A DNA stretch of 64,000 bases, from positions 1 through 64,000 of the forward strand of contig NZ_JAHSPR010000010.1 of NCBI RefSeq assembly GCF_019132845.1. The letters are read 5' to 3'. Made by a program: the position numbers and the translations under genes. This document shows, piece by piece, positions 17,058-28,975 of this stretch. Below the pieces are notes generated by a model. The model made no database searches. It saw only the letters and a program-made list of their open reading frames with translations, and was not told the DNA's origin. Each line of letters opens with the position of its first letter. Positions within the stretch are counted from its first letter, which is position 1. The DNA comes from Advenella alkanexedens (GTDB lineage: Bacteria; Pseudomonadota; Gammaproteobacteria; Burkholderiales; Burkholderiaceae_B).

Positions 17058-18143
17058 ATGCGTTTACAAATAAATACCATTCTTTCCGAGTTGCAGTCCG
17101 TGCGGGATCCACTTACTGGCATGTCCCTGGCTAAAAAGTTCAGGGAAAGAGACCTGGAAATCAAGGGTGATACCGTAGAAGTCAAATTGTTCCCGGGTTA
17201 TTATCCTGCCGAAGATAAAAGCAATATCGAACAACAAATAACCAACGCCTGCACCAGGGCGGGCGCGGCTCAAACCCGGATCAATTACTTAGATGGTATC
17301 AAAAGCCACGTGGTTCAAGGGGGCTTGAAACCAATTGCATCAATAAAAAATATTATTGCGGTCGCTTCAGGCAAGGGTGGCGTAGGAAAAAGTACAACTT
17401 CTGTCAATTTGGCGCTGGCTCTGTCGCAGTCTGGTGCAAAAGTTGGTATTCTTGATGCGGATATTTATGGTCCCAGCCAGCCATTGATGTTGGGTGTTTC
17501 GGGTAAGCCGGAATCACGCGATGGCAAAAGCATGGAGCCTCTTGAGGCACATGGTGTTTATGTCAATTCGATTGGTTTCTTGATTGACGGGGACTCTCCG
17601 GCCATCATGCGTGGTCCCATGGTTGCACAGGCCCTGGAGCAATTGTTAAGGCAAACGAATTGGCCTGATCTGGATTATCTGATTGTGGATATGCCGCCCG
17701 GAACCGGCGATATTGCATTGACGCTGGCCCAGAAAGTGCCGGTTGTTGGTGCGGTTATTGTGACAACGCCACAGGACATTGCGCTGGCTGATGCCCGCAA
17801 AGGTCTGCGCATGTTCCAGAAGGTCAATGTGCCCATTTTGGGTGTTATTGAAAATATGTCCATGCATGTCTGTTCAAACTGTGGACACGTTGAGCCTTTG
17901 TTTGGTCATGACGGTGGGCGTAAAATGGCCCAGGAACTGGAGGTGCCATGGTTGGGCAGCTTGCCGCTTACATTGGCAGTGCGTGAGCAGACCGATTCGG
18001 GCAAGCCTACGGTGGTCTCGGACCCTGGCAGTGAAGCGGCTAGGTCATACCGTCACATTGCCCGAAAACTGGCGGTGACGGTTTCCGATTTGGCGGTAGA
18101 TATGAGTGGCAAGTTTCCTTCAGTAGTGGTAAAACCGTTATGA
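17058..18143 (+). CDS. apbC: Iron-sulfur cluster carrier protein ApbC (Mrp/NBP35 family)
   Basis: This 361-aa cytosolic P-loop ATPase transiently binds and transfers Fe-S clusters. It has an N-terminal MIP18/DUF59-like domain (residues 1-90), a deviant Walker A GKGGVGKSTTS (~109), and a CSNCG motif (~271) giving the two cysteines that bridge the cluster in the dimer. Walker B-like VDMPPGTGD is present. Length and domain order match bacterial Mrp. It precedes tamA by 43 bp on the same strand, possibly co-transcribed but functionally unrelated. Confidence 0.95.
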   Translation: MRLQINTILSELQSVRDPLTGMSLAKKFRERDLEIKGDTVEVKLFPGYYPAEDKSNIEQQITNACTRAGAAQTRINYLDGIKSHVVQGGLKPIASIKNIIAVASGKGGVGKSTTSVNLALALSQSGAKVGILDADIYGPSQPLMLGVSGKPESRDGKSMEPLEAHGVYVNSIGFLIDGDSPAIMRGPMVAQALEQLLRQTNWPDLDYLIVDMPPGTGDIALTLAQKVPVVGAVIVTTPQDIALADARKGLRMFQKVNVPILGVIENMSMHVCSNCGHVEPLFGHDGGRKMAQELEVPWLGSLPLTLAVREQTDSGKPTVVSDPGSEAARSYRHIARKLAVTVSDLAVDMSGKFPSVVVKPL

Positions 18144-18186
18144 AGTTAAATAATATGTAATACAACCCCGTTAACGATCCAATCCG

Positions 18187-19971
18187 ATGCACTTTACAGC
18201 CCGGCACGTCATTTTTTTACCACTCCTCCTGTCCGCCACTTCAATGGCGTTTTCTGCTGGCAAGCCCGAGGTGGTGATTGATCCCAGTGGATTAAGTCCA
18301 GAAGTATTGAGAAGTGTTAATGATGGTATTAGTGCCGTGGTGCGTCTGGCTGATGATCAGGACGGTGGCGAAGCCGAGCGGATTCGCAGCCGGGGCCGTG
18401 AGGCCGTGATTTCCGCCCTTGCCACGCAAGGGTATTTTGCCCCCAAGGTGGACCTTGAAGTGGGTGAGGACGTGGCAGGTGAAACCTGGGATATTTATAT
18501 TGAGCCTGGTAAGGTGTCCAGGGTGGCATCGGTGGAGAACCGCTTTTTGGGCAGTATCACCGGTGCCCAATATGTCCAGCGGGTAGAGGCCCTGAAAAAA
18601 AACTGGGGCTTGCCGGTGGGGGAAGATTTCATTAATGCCCGGTGGAGCGCCTCAAAAAGCGCCTTGCTTGAAGGTGTGATGGACCGCGACTTTTATCTTG
18701 CCCGCATGATCCACTCCCAGGCAGTGGTGAACCCCGAAACATCCACGGTTGATACCGTCACCGAGGTCAATAGTGGGCCGGCAGTCACCTTGGGCAATAT
18801 CGAGGTCATTGGCCTGCGCCGTGTTCCCGAAAGTCTGGTGCGTCGTTATATCCGCTATAAACCGGGTGATCCCTTCGTTCAGGATCAACTTGATGAGTGG
18901 CAGCAGGCCTTGCAGTCAACCAACTTTTTCAGGGGGGCATTCGTTTCCCTGAAAACCCCTGAAGGCTCGGAAGTTTACGATATGGAACAGGTGGAGCTGC
19001 CGGTATCTGTTCGGGTAACTGAAGGTCCGGCAAGCTCTGTTGCCGGCTCCTTGGGGGTGGACGACATTAGTGGAATTCGAGTTGAAGGCCTGTATAAGCA
19101 AAATGTGGTTTGGGGGCTTCCGGTTATTATGGAAACCGGTGCCGGCTTCGATTTCAAGAGTCAGCGTGCCTTTCTTGATTTTACCTTGCCACCCAATTAT
19201 GACGGATCAAGGGACAGTTTTGGGATCATGGCCCGTCATTCCGATATTCAAAATGAAGATGTGACCCGTTTTGGCCTGGGCTGGAAACGAAAACGTGAAT
19301 TCAAACTGGACCCGGAAAGCCGGGTTGATTATGAATCCAACTGGGGAGTGCTGGTTGCGTACGATTCTGTCAAGCGTGAAGATGAAGCGCGTTATTCTTT
19401 GCCAACTGTGGTGGGTACCTGGGACTTGTTGCGACGGGATCTTAATGACCGATACGATCCGCGTGACGGGAATCTGATTGCCCTGGGCCTGGGGGCCGGT
19501 ATGACGCTGAACAAGCAGCAGACTTTTGGCCGGGTTGGTGTGCGGGTGCAGCAATGGTGGCCGGTGGGTAAACGGGATGTTTTTACGTTGCGAGCCGAGG
19601 CGGGACAGGTATTGGGCTCCAAAAATACACCTATTCCGGATGACTTCGGTTATCGGACAGGTGGTCCCCGCTCTATTCGTGGTTATAAATACAATGAGTT
19701 TGGCCGCCATGTGGGAAATGCCGTTGTCGGCACCCGTTCGCTGGCGGTGATGGGTGCCCAGTACATGCATTACTTTGATGACCGTTTTGGCATGAGTGTG
19801 TTTATCGATGCCGGTGACGCAGCGCCTTCTTTCCGGGACATGAAAATTGCCGTTGGCTATGGAGTGGGGGCGCTTGTCAAGACGCCAGCAGGGCCTTTAT
19901 CGCTTGATTTGGCATGGGGGCAGCGTGACCGTAAACTAAGACTGCACTTTTCTTTAGGGGTGGCATTTTGA
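18187..19971 (+). CDS. tamA: Outer-membrane translocation protein TamA (Omp85/BamA family)
   Basis: This 594-aa protein has an N-terminal signal peptide (cleavage near residue 24, after MAFSAG). Periplasmic POTRA domains span about residues 30-265, including the VTLGNIEVIGLRRVPESLV POTRA start. A C-terminal 16-strand beta-barrel follows, carrying the YRTGGPRSIRGYKYNEFG segment and ending in Phe (SLGVAF). With TamB it forms the translocation and assembly module for some outer-membrane proteins and phospholipid traffic. The stop overlaps the TTG start of tamB by four bases, so both are made as a unit. Confidence 0.93.
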   Translation: MHFTARHVIFLPLLLSATSMAFSAGKPEVVIDPSGLSPEVLRSVNDGISAVVRLADDQDGGEAERIRSRGREAVISALATQGYFAPKVDLEVGEDVAGETWDIYIEPGKVSRVASVENRFLGSITGAQYVQRVEALKKNWGLPVGEDFINARWSASKSALLEGVMDRDFYLARMIHSQAVVNPETSTVDTVTEVNSGPAVTLGNIEVIGLRRVPESLVRRYIRYKPGDPFVQDQLDEWQQALQSTNFFRGAFVSLKTPEGSEVYDMEQVELPVSVRVTEGPASSVAGSLGVDDISGIRVEGLYKQNVVWGLPVIMETGAGFDFKSQRAFLDFTLPPNYDGSRDSFGIMARHSDIQNEDVTRFGLGWKRKREFKLDPESRVDYESNWGVLVAYDSVKREDEARYSLPTVVGTWDLLRRDLNDRYDPRDGNLIALGLGAGMTLNKQQTFGRVGVRVQQWWPVGKRDVFTLRAEAGQVLGSKNTPIPDDFGYRTGGPRSIRGYKYNEFGRHVGNAVVGTRSLAVMGAQYMHYFDDRFGMSVFIDAGDAAPSFRDMKIAVGYGVGALVKTPAGPLSLDLAWGQRDRKLRLHFSLGVAF

Positions 19972-22900
19972 GCAGGATCCGCGGGCATTTGAAAAATTGG
20001 TTTAACTGGAAAACCAGTCCTTTAGTGGTGCTTTTCCTGCTGGCCGCTTTTCTGTTCTGGGCATTGGGTACCAGTGCTGGCAGCAAATGGACTTTGCGTA
20101 CTGTGCTCGCCCAGGTGGGCGGTGAAATGGATGAGGTTGAGGGGACAATCTGGCGCGGCCTTAAACTTGGACGGCTGGTGCTTGATACACCTGAAGTAAG
20201 CGTGGTGGCAAACAATGCCCGTGTTCAGGTTCAATGGCTGGAGCTTTTCAATCGGCGTCTTAAAGTGACCCATATGGAAGTGGGAGACCTGGATATCCGC
20301 CTGTTGCCGGTGCCATCCCCAGAGCCAGAAACGGAATCGGGGCCTTTTACCATGCCGGGCCTGCCCGTCACCATAGAGGTGGATACCGTTCGCATAGGCA
20401 ACTTTTCACTGGTGCAGGCCGATGGCAGTCATTTGCCGGTTGGTTTAAGCGGGTTTTGGGTTAGCAATTTGCGGGTTAACCAGGAACAGGCCAGCGGGAA
20501 AATTGACAGCGTGCATATCAGTCATGACCTGGTCAATAGTGACTTAAGTGGCAATCTTAAAATTACCCAACTCAAATCGCCCTGGCCATTGGAACTGGAT
20601 CTTCAGGCCATGACATCCAGTGAAAACCGCGATTCCCCCATTTGTCTGGATCGTTTTCTGGTTACCTCCATATTCAGGGGGCAACATGGCAATCGTTGTA
20701 CTTTTAATCTTGATCTGCAGGCACAGGGTTCGGCCGAGCGCCTGGATATTGCCCTGGAAGGAAGTGGGCAGGGCGTAAATCTGGACGCCAATACCGTGTT
20801 AAACCTGTTTGCACCGGTTCCCCTGGAAAATGCACATTTGGCACTGGCACTTGAAAATGGTGCTTCGCTGGTGCTTAATGCCGAACTGAAAGAAAAACAG
20901 GGCATTGAGGGTACAGACCGGCTGGAGGGCAGTTTGCTGAGTAATCAGCTGGCCTTGCATCAACTGCTGGCCGGTGCCGTACCGGAGTCACTGTTAACTG
21001 CCCGTTTCGGCTTCAAGGCAGACTTTGCCGGGCTGGGCAGGTTGCATCAGTTGGATGTGCAGGCAAAGATAGATGCGGCCAGCCGCTGGAACCGACAGCC
21101 TTTGTCGGGTGATATCAACTTGCAGCTTAAGAATCTGTCTTCGGCCGATGCGATTTATATCGACAACGCGCATATTGATCTGGTTCAGGGCCGAAATAAA
21201 ATCCGCTCATCGGGCGGCTTTGGTCATGCTGACAGCCGTTTGTTGCTGGATATCAATCTGCCTGAATTGGCCAGCCTGTGGCCGGGTCTTGAAGGCAGCG
21301 GCAGCGCCAATGCAGAGGTGAACGGCTCGTTGGCTAAGCATGGCGCATTTCTGAAAGCCACATTTGCTGAATCCAGGGTCAGGGAACTGGGCAAGGCACC
21401 TGTCAGTCTTGAAACCCGCCTTAACGGTGCGTTGATTCAAAATGAGCAGGGGCAGCCGGTGTGGCAGGGTGATATTGCCGGCCTGAGGCTGCAACATGCG
21501 AACATTCGCCTGGAGCAGCAGGATGCGTTGGCGCTTTATTTTGCCCCGGATGCCCGTGACCAGGAAAAGCAATGGTCAGTGGGGGCGTCGCAATTCAAGC
21601 TGGTTTTGAATGGCAAGCCGGCAACCCTGGCGCACCGGTTGTCTGAAGGCAGCCAGCGTGGCTGGAAAACACAGGGGGCGTTCTCTGATTTAACGCTTAG
21701 TCATTCCTTGATGACTGATATCCAGCAGGCCCTGGCAGGTGGAAACGACGCAAAACCGGTGGCTGCAAAAGCCAAACAAATCGCCGATGTTGTTTACGAT
21801 GGTAATTGGGATTTCCAGCAAGTGCAGGCCTTGACCGGTACGGTCAATTTGCAGCGTACCGCAGGCGATAGCATTTTGCCACTGGCGGTAACCATTCCTC
21901 TGGACTTCAATACCCTGGCGATTCGGGTGAAAGAAACCCATCAGCTTGATGAGTCCCCACTGATGGTCATTGGTGCTACCGGGCAGGGCAACAAGTCTTC
22001 CCTGGATATGAGCCTGAATCTTGATCTGGACTCGCCTTTTCCTTTACGGGATGGTCATGTAAACCTGGGCCTTACTGATAACTCCCGCCTGCAGCTGAAA
22101 ACCGTGGTGCATGAAAACCAGGGTGAAAACAGCGGGGATAAAATCAGTACCACGTTACACATGCAAGACCTGGCGCTGGACAAACTGCTGGCGGGCACAG
22201 TGCCCCCGGCCTTATTGAATACCGATATTCGTGTGGACATAGATTTGCTGGATCAACAGGAAATCAGGAGTGTGGTGCTTGATGCCCGTTTCAGCCCGCC
22301 AAGCCGGTGGAACAATCAGCCCCTGGACGGGCATTTGAAAACCCGTATTGATACCAGTGGCTTGTTTGCGTCCACCCCGGTTGGTATTGATCCTTCAGCA
22401 CCGCAAGCGGTCAGGGCCAATTATGAAAACCTGAGCGTGTCAGAGACCGATATTTACCTGGTGCAGGGCAATAACCGGATAGCCGGTTCGGGCGGTTTTG
22501 GACAGGCACACAGCCAGTTGGCGCTTGATGTGAATGCGCCCACACTGGCCTCATTCTGGCCAGGTTTGCCGGGCAGCATTCATTTCAATGGTGTTCTGGA
22601 TGGTAATTTGCCGAATCACAAGCTGGCTTTGCAGGCCATGTATGCCGATGCCGCCGATAATCGTCTTGGCAAGGCACCGGTCACTCTGAATCTGGATCTT
22701 CGCGGACGCTGGGCCAGTGCCCGGGAAGGCAATAGCTGGGTGGGTACCCTTGGCGTACTGGATGCCAAACATGCCGGTATCCGGCTGTTGCAAACTTCAC
22801 CTTTGTCGTTTTCGCTGATGCCTTCCGCGGTTGGTGATATGCAGTGGACGGTTGGTCCATCTGCCTTAAGCCTTGAATTGCCCGATGATCATCGGGTGTC

Positions 22901-25900
22901 CATCTTGCAGGAAGGGGCCCGGGGCAGTAACGGGAAATGGCAAACCAGCGGAGCCATCAAGGATTTGGCCATTAGCCCTGAACTGATTGATCAGGTAAGA
23001 CAATTAATAGATCCAGCCCTGAAACAAAAACTGGCCAGCGCCAATGGTAAAAAGAAAGAAGAACGCAGGGAAGTGGTGCTGGATGCCGACTGGAATTTGG
23101 ACTTTGACCGGTTCTTGCTGGGGAGTTTGAATCTTGAGCGAACCAATGGTACCGGTGTTTTGCCGTTTGCCACACCGATACCACTTGATTTTCATGCGTT
23201 AAGCCTGGATATCACGCAGCAGCCGGGTGGTGAAGGCCAGGGTGATCTTATCCACCTGAGCGCTTTGGGTCAGGGTGAGAAATCAAGCCTGAGTGCCAAT
23301 ATCAATGCCGATATGCTGTCTGCCTATTACTTGAATGATGCTGATATCAGTGTCAGTCTTCCTGATGGCTCTGCCTTGCAAACCCGGGTAACGGTAACGC
23401 CCAATGAGGCCAATCGCTCGTATCGTATTCTGGGTTCATTGGCCACGCAAAAGCTGGCGCTGGGTAAACTGCTTGAAGGCATTATTCCTTCTTCAGTGGT
23501 TGGGGCAAGGCTGGAGCTGGATTCGGAACTGTCTCCGGATGTTGGTCTTTTGAATGTGTCAGTCAAAGGGGATATTGACGAGGGCAGTCAGTGGAATAAG
23601 CAGAAACTGGCAGGCAAGTTTGATGTTGCCCTGTTGCGCCAACTGGGTTCATCCGGTGGTGTGGCTGTTGGTGCGATTGATCCACATGTTTATACCATTC
23701 CCAGGGCCGATATCAACCTGACGTTGGGCGGCAGTGCCATCAAGTCAGCAGGTGCTTTCGGGCAGGCCACTGATAAACTGAGCTTGTCGGTGAATGCTCC
23801 GCGGTTTTCCGATTTCTGGCCAGGTTTGCCGGGCAGCCTGGTTTTGAATGGCAATCTCGATGGTTCGCTTGCCAGTCACGTGCTTGGGCTTAAAGGCACG
23901 TTTTCACAGGGCAAGTCAACAGAATTGGGTCGGGCACCGGTTGGTTTTGATGTAGGGTTAAAGGGCTTCTGGGGAGAACTGGCTGCGGGCGCTGATGGCT
24001 GGAAGGGTACCCTTGAGCGGCTCCAGGTCTCACATGCCGGATTCTCGGCCAATCAGGAAAAACCGCTGGAGGCCATGCTCCTGCCTGCCGGGGCGGGGGG
24101 CAAGCCTGAGTGGCAACTGGGTGTGTCCCAGTTAAGGATTGGCCTGCCAGGCAAGCATGAAGTGGTGATCAACCAAGAGGGTGCCAGTGGCCGGGATGGA
24201 CACTGGGCCAGCAAGGGGTCTATCAATCGCCTCTTAATTAATCCTGCTTTGGTCAAAGACATGCAGGAAGTGCTGGGTATGTTGGAAAACAACAAGAAGA
24301 GCAACGGGAGGATTGTCGACAATCGCAAGAAGCAGGCTGTTGATGAAAACCTGCTCTTTGATTTTGACTGGGATCTGCAGTTTAATGGTACCCTGGCAGG
24401 TACGGCCAACCTGAAGCGGATTGGCGGTGATTTCGTGGTTCCTCTTCAGAATCCCCTGGCATTGGGTTTGAAGCAAATGTCCCTGGCTGTCAAGGCTAAT
24501 CCGGTATCAGGAACCCAAAGTCAGGTATCGGCCGATCTGCTTATTGATACCCGGGACAAAGGTACCCTGACAGCCCGTGTCAATAGTCGCATGAATGGCA
24601 TGACGCCTGATATCAATGGTGGGACCAGCGTTGCCCTTAAAGGCCGGCTGGACGATATTGCCTGGCTTTCCGCTTTCACCGGAGAGCTGCTTGACCTGGG
24701 GGGCAGTATCAATCTTGATATGACGGCGCAAAGCAGTACATCGGGTCAATGGTCAACCTCAGGATCGGTAACGGGCAATAAAGTGAGGGTTGTGCAAATT
24801 GAAAATGGGGTGCGCCTGCTGGACGGGACACTTAATGGTACTTTCCGCAATAATGAATTTGTGATCAACACCCTGCATTTTCCTTCGGTCATCCGGGTGG
24901 TGCCAACCGAGTGGCGTACCCGGCAATGGATTGAAGAAAACCCGCCGGCCCAGAAAGGCAGCATGAATATTACCGGTCGCTGGAACCTGATGACAGCCAA
25001 GGGTAATGCCAAGGTAGTGCTTGAATATTATCCGATCGTACAACGGGCTGACCGTTTTGCCATGGTCAGTGGCAGTGTTGATATTGATGCCAGCCTGCCT
25101 AATATTGATATTGATGGCAAGGTAACGGTCGATGCCGGGTGGGCCAGTATTGATATTCTTGGTACTGTCCCCACGGTGGATAGCGACGTGGTTGTGCTTC
25201 AGCCTGGCCAGAAAGAGGTGGTGCCAAGTCAGTCCACCACAAACCTGAATCTGGATTTTACGGTTGATTTGGGGCCGCGGTTTTATCTGGTGGGCATGGG
25301 CCTGAACTCGGGTCTTGTGGGTGACCTGAATATTACTCAACGAGATGGTCGCCTGACGGCATTAGGGGCATTTCGCACCCGTGGTGGTGCCATCGAGGCG
25401 TATGGACAGCGTTTGCAAATTCGTCGCGGACGGATCACCTTTCAGGGCAATATTGAAAATCCGGTGCTGGATATTGAAGCCATCCGGACCGGTCTCGAGG
25501 TAGAGGCCGGTTTGCGAGTGGTGGGCACGGCCAGAAGACCACGGATTACGCTGGTCTCTTATCCTGATGTGAGCGAAGTTGAAAAATTGTCCTGGCTGAT
25601 TATGGGGCGTGGCCCTGACAGTAACGGTGGGGATATTGCCTTGCTGTTTTCGGTGGGGTCATCCATCTTGGGGGGTGGTGAGCCTTTTTACCGGCAATTG
25701 GGGATAGATGATGTGGCCGTGCGTACCGGTGACTTGGGCAAATCAGGCAGTGTTTTGCCTGAGCAAACTGTGGCCTCCGGTCTGGAGTTTGATTCTTCCA
25801 GTAATTTGTCAACCCAGTTTTTTGTTGCCAGCAAGAAATTCGCCAATGGGGTGACTGTCAGTGTGGAACAGGCTTTGGCAGGAACCGGTACGGTAGTCAA

Positions 25901-25997
25901 GGCCAGTTATAAACTGTTCAGATATATAACGGTTGATGCAAAAGTGGGTACAACGAATGGTATTGAATTTGTCTATCGGCGTTTTTTCCGGGATTGA
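19968..25997 (+). CDS. tamB: Translocation and assembly module inner-membrane protein TamB, extra long
   Basis: This 2009-aa protein has one N-terminal signal-anchor helix (about residues 18-35), a very long periplasmic beta-rich region and the conserved C-terminal DUF490 domain ([20 protein letters not shown] to the end, YRRFFRD). TamB spans the periplasm as a lipid-carrying beta-taco and contacts TamA. E. coli TamB is 1259 aa; the extra length here comes from three tandem ~405-430-residue modules starting at residues 267, 672 and 1101. The start is TTG, forming a TTGA overlap with the tamA stop; no suitable ATG lies before the anchor helix. The terminal YRRFF is typical. Confidence 0.93.
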   Translation: MSRIRGHLKNWFNWKTSPLVVLFLLAAFLFWALGTSAGSKWTLRTVLAQVGGEMDEVEGTIWRGLKLGRLVLDTPEVSVVANNARVQVQWLELFNRRLKVTHMEVGDLDIRLLPVPSPEPETESGPFTMPGLPVTIEVDTVRIGNFSLVQADGSHLPVGLSGFWVSNLRVNQEQASGKIDSVHISHDLVNSDLSGNLKITQLKSPWPLELDLQAMTSSENRDSPICLDRFLVTSIFRGQHGNRCTFNLDLQAQGSAERLDIALEGSGQGVNLDANTVLNLFAPVPLENAHLALALENGASLVLNAELKEKQGIEGTDRLEGSLLSNQLALHQLLAGAVPESLLTARFGFKADFAGLGRLHQLDVQAKIDAASRWNRQPLSGDINLQLKNLSSADAIYIDNAHIDLVQGRNKIRSSGGFGHADSRLLLDINLPELASLWPGLEGSGSANAEVNGSLAKHGAFLKATFAESRVRELGKAPVSLETRLNGALIQNEQGQPVWQGDIAGLRLQHANIRLEQQDALALYFAPDARDQEKQWSVGASQFKLVLNGKPATLAHRLSEGSQRGWKTQGAFSDLTLSHSLMTDIQQALAGGNDAKPVAAKAKQIADVVYDGNWDFQQVQALTGTVNLQRTAGDSILPLAVTIPLDFNTLAIRVKETHQLDESPLMVIGATGQGNKSSLDMSLNLDLDSPFPLRDGHVNLGLTDNSRLQLKTVVHENQGENSGDKISTTLHMQDLALDKLLAGTVPPALLNTDIRVDIDLLDQQEIRSVVLDARFSPPSRWNNQPLDGHLKTRIDTSGLFASTPVGIDPSAPQAVRANYENLSVSETDIYLVQGNNRIAGSGGFGQAHSQLALDVNAPTLASFWPGLPGSIHFNGVLDGNLPNHKLALQAMYADAADNRLGKAPVTLNLDLRGRWASAREGNSWVGTLGVLDAKHAGIRLLQTSPLSFSLMPSAVGDMQWTVGPSALSLELPDDHRVSILQEGARGSNGKWQTSGAIKDLAISPELIDQVRQLIDPALKQKLASANGKKKEERREVVLDADWNLDFDRFLLGSLNLERTNGTGVLPFATPIPLDFHALSLDITQQPGGEGQGDLIHLSALGQGEKSSLSANINADMLSAYYLNDADISVSLPDGSALQTRVTVTPNEANRSYRILGSLATQKLALGKLLEGIIPSSVVGARLELDSELSPDVGLLNVSVKGDIDEGSQWNKQKLAGKFDVALLRQLGSSGGVAVGAIDPHVYTIPRADINLTLGGSAIKSAGAFGQATDKLSLSVNAPRFSDFWPGLPGSLVLNGNLDGSLASHVLGLKGTFSQGKSTELGRAPVGFDVGLKGFWGELAAGADGWKGTLERLQVSHAGFSANQEKPLEAMLLPAGAGGKPEWQLGVSQLRIGLPGKHEVVINQEGASGRDGHWASKGSINRLLINPALVKDMQEVLGMLENNKKSNGRIVDNRKKQAVDENLLFDFDWDLQFNGTLAGTANLKRIGGDFVVPLQNPLALGLKQMSLAVKANPVSGTQSQVSADLLIDTRDKGTLTARVNSRMNGMTPDINGGTSVALKGRLDDIAWLSAFTGELLDLGGSINLDMTAQSSTSGQWSTSGSVTGNKVRVVQIENGVRLLDGTLNGTFRNNEFVINTLHFPSVIRVVPTEWRTRQWIEENPPAQKGSMNITGRWNLMTAKGNAKVVLEYYPIVQRADRFAMVSGSVDIDASLPNIDIDGKVTVDAGWASIDILGTVPTVDSDVVVLQPGQKEVVPSQSTTNLNLDFTVDLGPRFYLVGMGLNSGLVGDLNITQRDGRLTALGAFRTRGGAIEAYGQRLQIRRGRITFQGNIENPVLDIEAIRTGLEVEAGLRVVGTARRPRITLVSYPDVSEVEKLSWLIMGRGPDSNGGDIALLFSVGSSILGGGEPFYRQLGIDDVAVRTGDLGKSGSVLPEQTVASGLEFDSSSNLSTQFFVASKKFANGVTVSVEQALAGTGTVVKASYKLFRYITVDAKVGTTNGIEFVYRRFFRD
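20766..24507 (+). repeat. Three tandem degenerate modules inside tamB
   Basis: Modules begin at 20766, 21981 and 23268 (residues 267, 672, 1101). Each runs in the same order: GQG start; a LALxxLLxGxxP segment (residues ~332, 739, 1166); SRWNxQPLxG or its [10 protein letters not shown] form; an LVQGxNxI/xSGGFGxAxSxL-like segment; [18 protein letters not shown] or LGRAPV; WxTxGAIxxL; and a final DxxWxLxF...GxxNLxR..GxxxLP block. Copies are diverged at DNA and protein level, so the expansion is old. Confidence 0.8.
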
Positions 25998-26110
25998 GGG
26001 AAATCAGAGTTGCCGGTCTTCAGGTAAGGCTACAATTCTATATTCAATTTATGAAGCCGGTTTTGGCGAAAGACAAAATCGGTTTGTGCAATTTCACTGA
26101 GAGTAAGGCA

Positions 26111-26674
26111 ATGAGCATAAAGAATGATCGTTGGATCCGGGAGGCATCGGCTGCCGGTATGATCGAACCCTTCGAACCGGGGCAGGTTCGCTCGGTAAAT
26201 GGTGAGAAAATCGTCAGCTATGGTACCAGCAGCTACGGCTATGATGTCCGTTGTGCCAATGAGTTCAAGATTTTTACCAATATCAACTCCACGATTGTCG
26301 ACCCCAAGTCATTTGATGAAAAATCATTTGTTGATTTTGTGGGTGATGTATGCATTATTCCGCCCAATTCCTTTGCTCTGGCCCGTACGGTGGAGTATTT
26401 CAGGATTCCCCGCAACGTGCTGACCATTTGTCTGGGCAAAAGCACCTATGCCCGCTGTGGAATTATCGTCAATGTCACGCCCCTCGAACCCGAATGGGAA
26501 GGCCATGTGACGCTTGAATTTTCAAACACCACTCCTTTGCCGGCCAAAATTTATGCCGGTGAAGGCTGTGCCCAAATGCTGTTTCTGGAAAGTGATGAAG
26601 AATGTGAGACTTCATATAAAGACCGTGGCGGCAAGTATCAGGGTCAACAGGGCGTAACACTGCCAAGAACATAA
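26111..26674 (+). CDS. dcd: dCTP deaminase
   Basis: This 187-aa enzyme deaminates dCTP to dUTP, the main source of dUMP for thymidylate synthesis in many bacteria. Signature segments are [44 protein letters not shown] (holding the catalytic Glu) and the C-terminal [13 protein letters not shown]. The length is standard. ATG 26111 has a purine-rich upstream sequence (GAGAGTAAGG), whereas the longer open frame overlaps the end of tamB. The thyA gene, which uses the dUMP, is in the same window at 36144. Confidence 0.96.
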   Translation: MSIKNDRWIREASAAGMIEPFEPGQVRSVNGEKIVSYGTSSYGYDVRCANEFKIFTNINSTIVDPKSFDEKSFVDFVGDVCIIPPNSFALARTVEYFRIPRNVLTICLGKSTYARCGIIVNVTPLEPEWEGHVTLEFSNTTPLPAKIYAGEGCAQMLFLESDEECETSYKDRGGKYQGQQGVTLPRT

Positions 26675-26710
26675 TAGTTGCTCACCGTATTGTGAGTGAA
26701 GGAGTTTCGA

Positions 26711-28975
26711 ATGAAGTTTCGCTTTCCCATCGTTATTATTGACGAAGATTTTCGCTCGGAAAGTGCTTCCGGGTTTGGTGTACGAGCCCTGGCCGATGCC
26801 ATCAAGGCGGAAGGGGTAGAGGTGCTGGCCGTGACCAGCTATGGGGATCTCAGTTCGTTTGCCCAGCAGCAAAGCCGGGCCAGTGCCTTTATTTTATCCA
26901 TTGACGACGAAGAGTTTGATGTGGATTCTCCAGAAGACGTTGCGTTTGCGATTAAGAACCTGCGGTCGTTCATTGGCGAATTGCGTTTTCGTAATGCTGA
27001 AATTCCGATTTACCTGTACGGTGAAACCAGAACTTCCCAGCATATCCCCAATGATATTTTGCGGGAATTGCATGGTTTCATTCATATGTTTGAAGACACG
27101 CCCGAGTTCGTGGCACGCCATATTATCCGCGAAGCGCGCAGCTATCAGGACAGCCTGCCACCACCGTTTTTCCGTGAGTTGGTTAAATATGCCCAGGATG
27201 GCTCTTATTCCTGGCACTGCCCGGGCCATTCGGGTGGGGTTGCCTTCCTGAAAAGTCCGGTAGGCCAAATGTTTCACCAGTTTTTTGGTGAAAACATGCT
27301 GCGTGCCGACGTTTGTAATGCGGTCGAAGAATTGGGGCAGTTACTGGATCATACCGGACCGATTGCCGAATCAGAAAAAAACGCGGCCCGTATTTTTCAT
27401 GCCGATCATTGCTTTTTTGTGACTAACGGTACGTCCACTTCCAATAAAGTGGTGTGGCATGCCAACGTTGCGTCCAATGATGTGGTGGTGGTAGACCGTA
27501 ACTGTCACAAATCCATTTTGCATGCCATTACCATGACGGGTGCCATTCCGGTGTTTTTGCGTCCAACACGCAATCACCTGGGGATTATCGGTCCGATTCC
27601 CCTTGAGGAGTTCGAGCCTGAAAACATCATGAAGAAAATAGAGGCCAATCCGTTTGCCCGCAATGCGCTTAACAAGAAGCCACAAATCCTGACGCTTACC
27701 CAAAGTACGTATGACGGCGTTATTTATAACGTTGAAATGATCAAGGAAAGGCTGGGTGATATGGTTGAAAACCTGCATTTCGATGAAGCATGGTTGCCGC
27801 ATGCTGCTTTTCATGAGTTCTACAACAATATGCATGCCATTGGTGAAGGACGTCCGCGCAGCAAGAATGCCATGGTGTATGCCACGCATTCCACCCATAA
27901 ACTGCTGGCGGGTATTTCACAGGCTTCCCAGATTGTGGTGCAAGAATCCGAAACCCGCGAACTGGACCGCAATATCTTCAATGAAGCTTATTTGATGCAT
28001 ACCTCAACCTCTCCCCAGTACGCGATCATTGCTTCCTGTGATGTGGCGGCAGCCATGATGGAGCCGCCGGGTGGTACCGCCCTGGTAGAGGAAAGCATCC
28101 GCGAAGCCATGGATTTTCGTCGTGCCATGCGTAAAGTCGCTTCTGAATATGGCAAGGATGACTGGTGGTTCAGGGTATGGGGTCCCAACCGTCTGGTGGC
28201 TGATGATATTGGTACACAGGAAGACTGGTTCCTGCGTTCAGGCGAGGAATGGCACGGTTTTGGTGATCTGGCCGAAGGCTTTAACATGCTTGACCCGATC
28301 AAGGCCACCATTGTGACACCGGGCCTGAATATCAATGGCAGTTTTGATGCCACCGGCATTCCGGCGGCACTGGTTTCCAAGTACCTGACCGAGCACGGTA
28401 TTGTGGTTGAAAAAACCGGACTGTACTCTTTCTTCATCCTGTTTACCATTGGCATTACCAAAGGCCGCTGGAATACCATGCTGACGGCATTGCAGCAGTT
28501 CAAGGATGATTACGACCGAAATCAACCCCTGTGGCGTATCATGCCCGATTTTTGCGCGAACCATAAGCAGTACGAACATATGGGTCTGCGCGATTTATGC
28601 CAGATGATTCACGAGGCATACCGGGATCATGACGTGGCCCGCCTGACCACCGAAGTGTATTTAAGTGATATGGTGCCCGCGCTCAAACCATCCGATGCTT
28701 TCGACAAGATGGCGCATCGGGACGTTGAAAGGGTGAGCATTGATGATCTTGAAGGAAGGGTAACCGGTGTTTTGTTAACCCCTTATCCTCCGGGTATCCC
28801 CCTGTTGATTCCAGGCGAGCGCTTCAATAAAACCATTGTGGAGTACTTGCAGTTTGCCCGTTCTTTCAACGCAAAATTCCCCGGTTTTGAAACGTTCATT
28901 CATGGTTTGGGTACTGACGTTGATAAAAACGGCAATACCCGTCTGTATGTGGATTGTCTGAAGCTTGATGAGTAA
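26711..28975 (+). CDS. Ornithine/lysine/arginine decarboxylase (fold-type I PLP)
   Basis: This 754-aa enzyme has an N-terminal receiver-like wing domain (residues 1-130), a PLP-binding large domain with HCPGHSGG, FFVTNGTSTSNK and the lysine site THSTHKLLAG, and a C-terminal domain ending KNGNTRLYVDCLK. The family decarboxylates Lys, Orn or Arg to a polyamine and helps acid resistance or polyamine supply. Which amino acid is used here is not decidable by eye. ATG 26711 is chosen because GAAGGAG (26698-26704) is an ideal ribosome-binding site. The gene ends eight bases inside the next gene. Confidence 0.9.
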   Translation: MKFRFPIVIIDEDFRSESASGFGVRALADAIKAEGVEVLAVTSYGDLSSFAQQQSRASAFILSIDDEEFDVDSPEDVAFAIKNLRSFIGELRFRNAEIPIYLYGETRTSQHIPNDILRELHGFIHMFEDTPEFVARHIIREARSYQDSLPPPFFRELVKYAQDGSYSWHCPGHSGGVAFLKSPVGQMFHQFFGENMLRADVCNAVEELGQLLDHTGPIAESEKNAARIFHADHCFFVTNGTSTSNKVVWHANVASNDVVVVDRNCHKSILHAITMTGAIPVFLRPTRNHLGIIGPIPLEEFEPENIMKKIEANPFARNALNKKPQILTLTQSTYDGVIYNVEMIKERLGDMVENLHFDEAWLPHAAFHEFYNNMHAIGEGRPRSKNAMVYATHSTHKLLAGISQASQIVVQESETRELDRNIFNEAYLMHTSTSPQYAIIASCDVAAAMMEPPGGTALVEESIREAMDFRRAMRKVASEYGKDDWWFRVWGPNRLVADDIGTQEDWFLRSGEEWHGFGDLAEGFNMLDPIKATIVTPGLNINGSFDATGIPAALVSKYLTEHGIVVEKTGLYSFFILFTIGITKGRWNTMLTALQQFKDDYDRNQPLWRIMPDFCANHKQYEHMGLRDLCQMIHEAYRDHDVARLTTEVYLSDMVPALKPSDAFDKMAHRDVERVSIDDLEGRVTGVLLTPYPPGIPLLIPGERFNKTIVEYLQFARSFNAKFPGFETFIHGLGTDVDKNGNTRLYVDCLKLDE

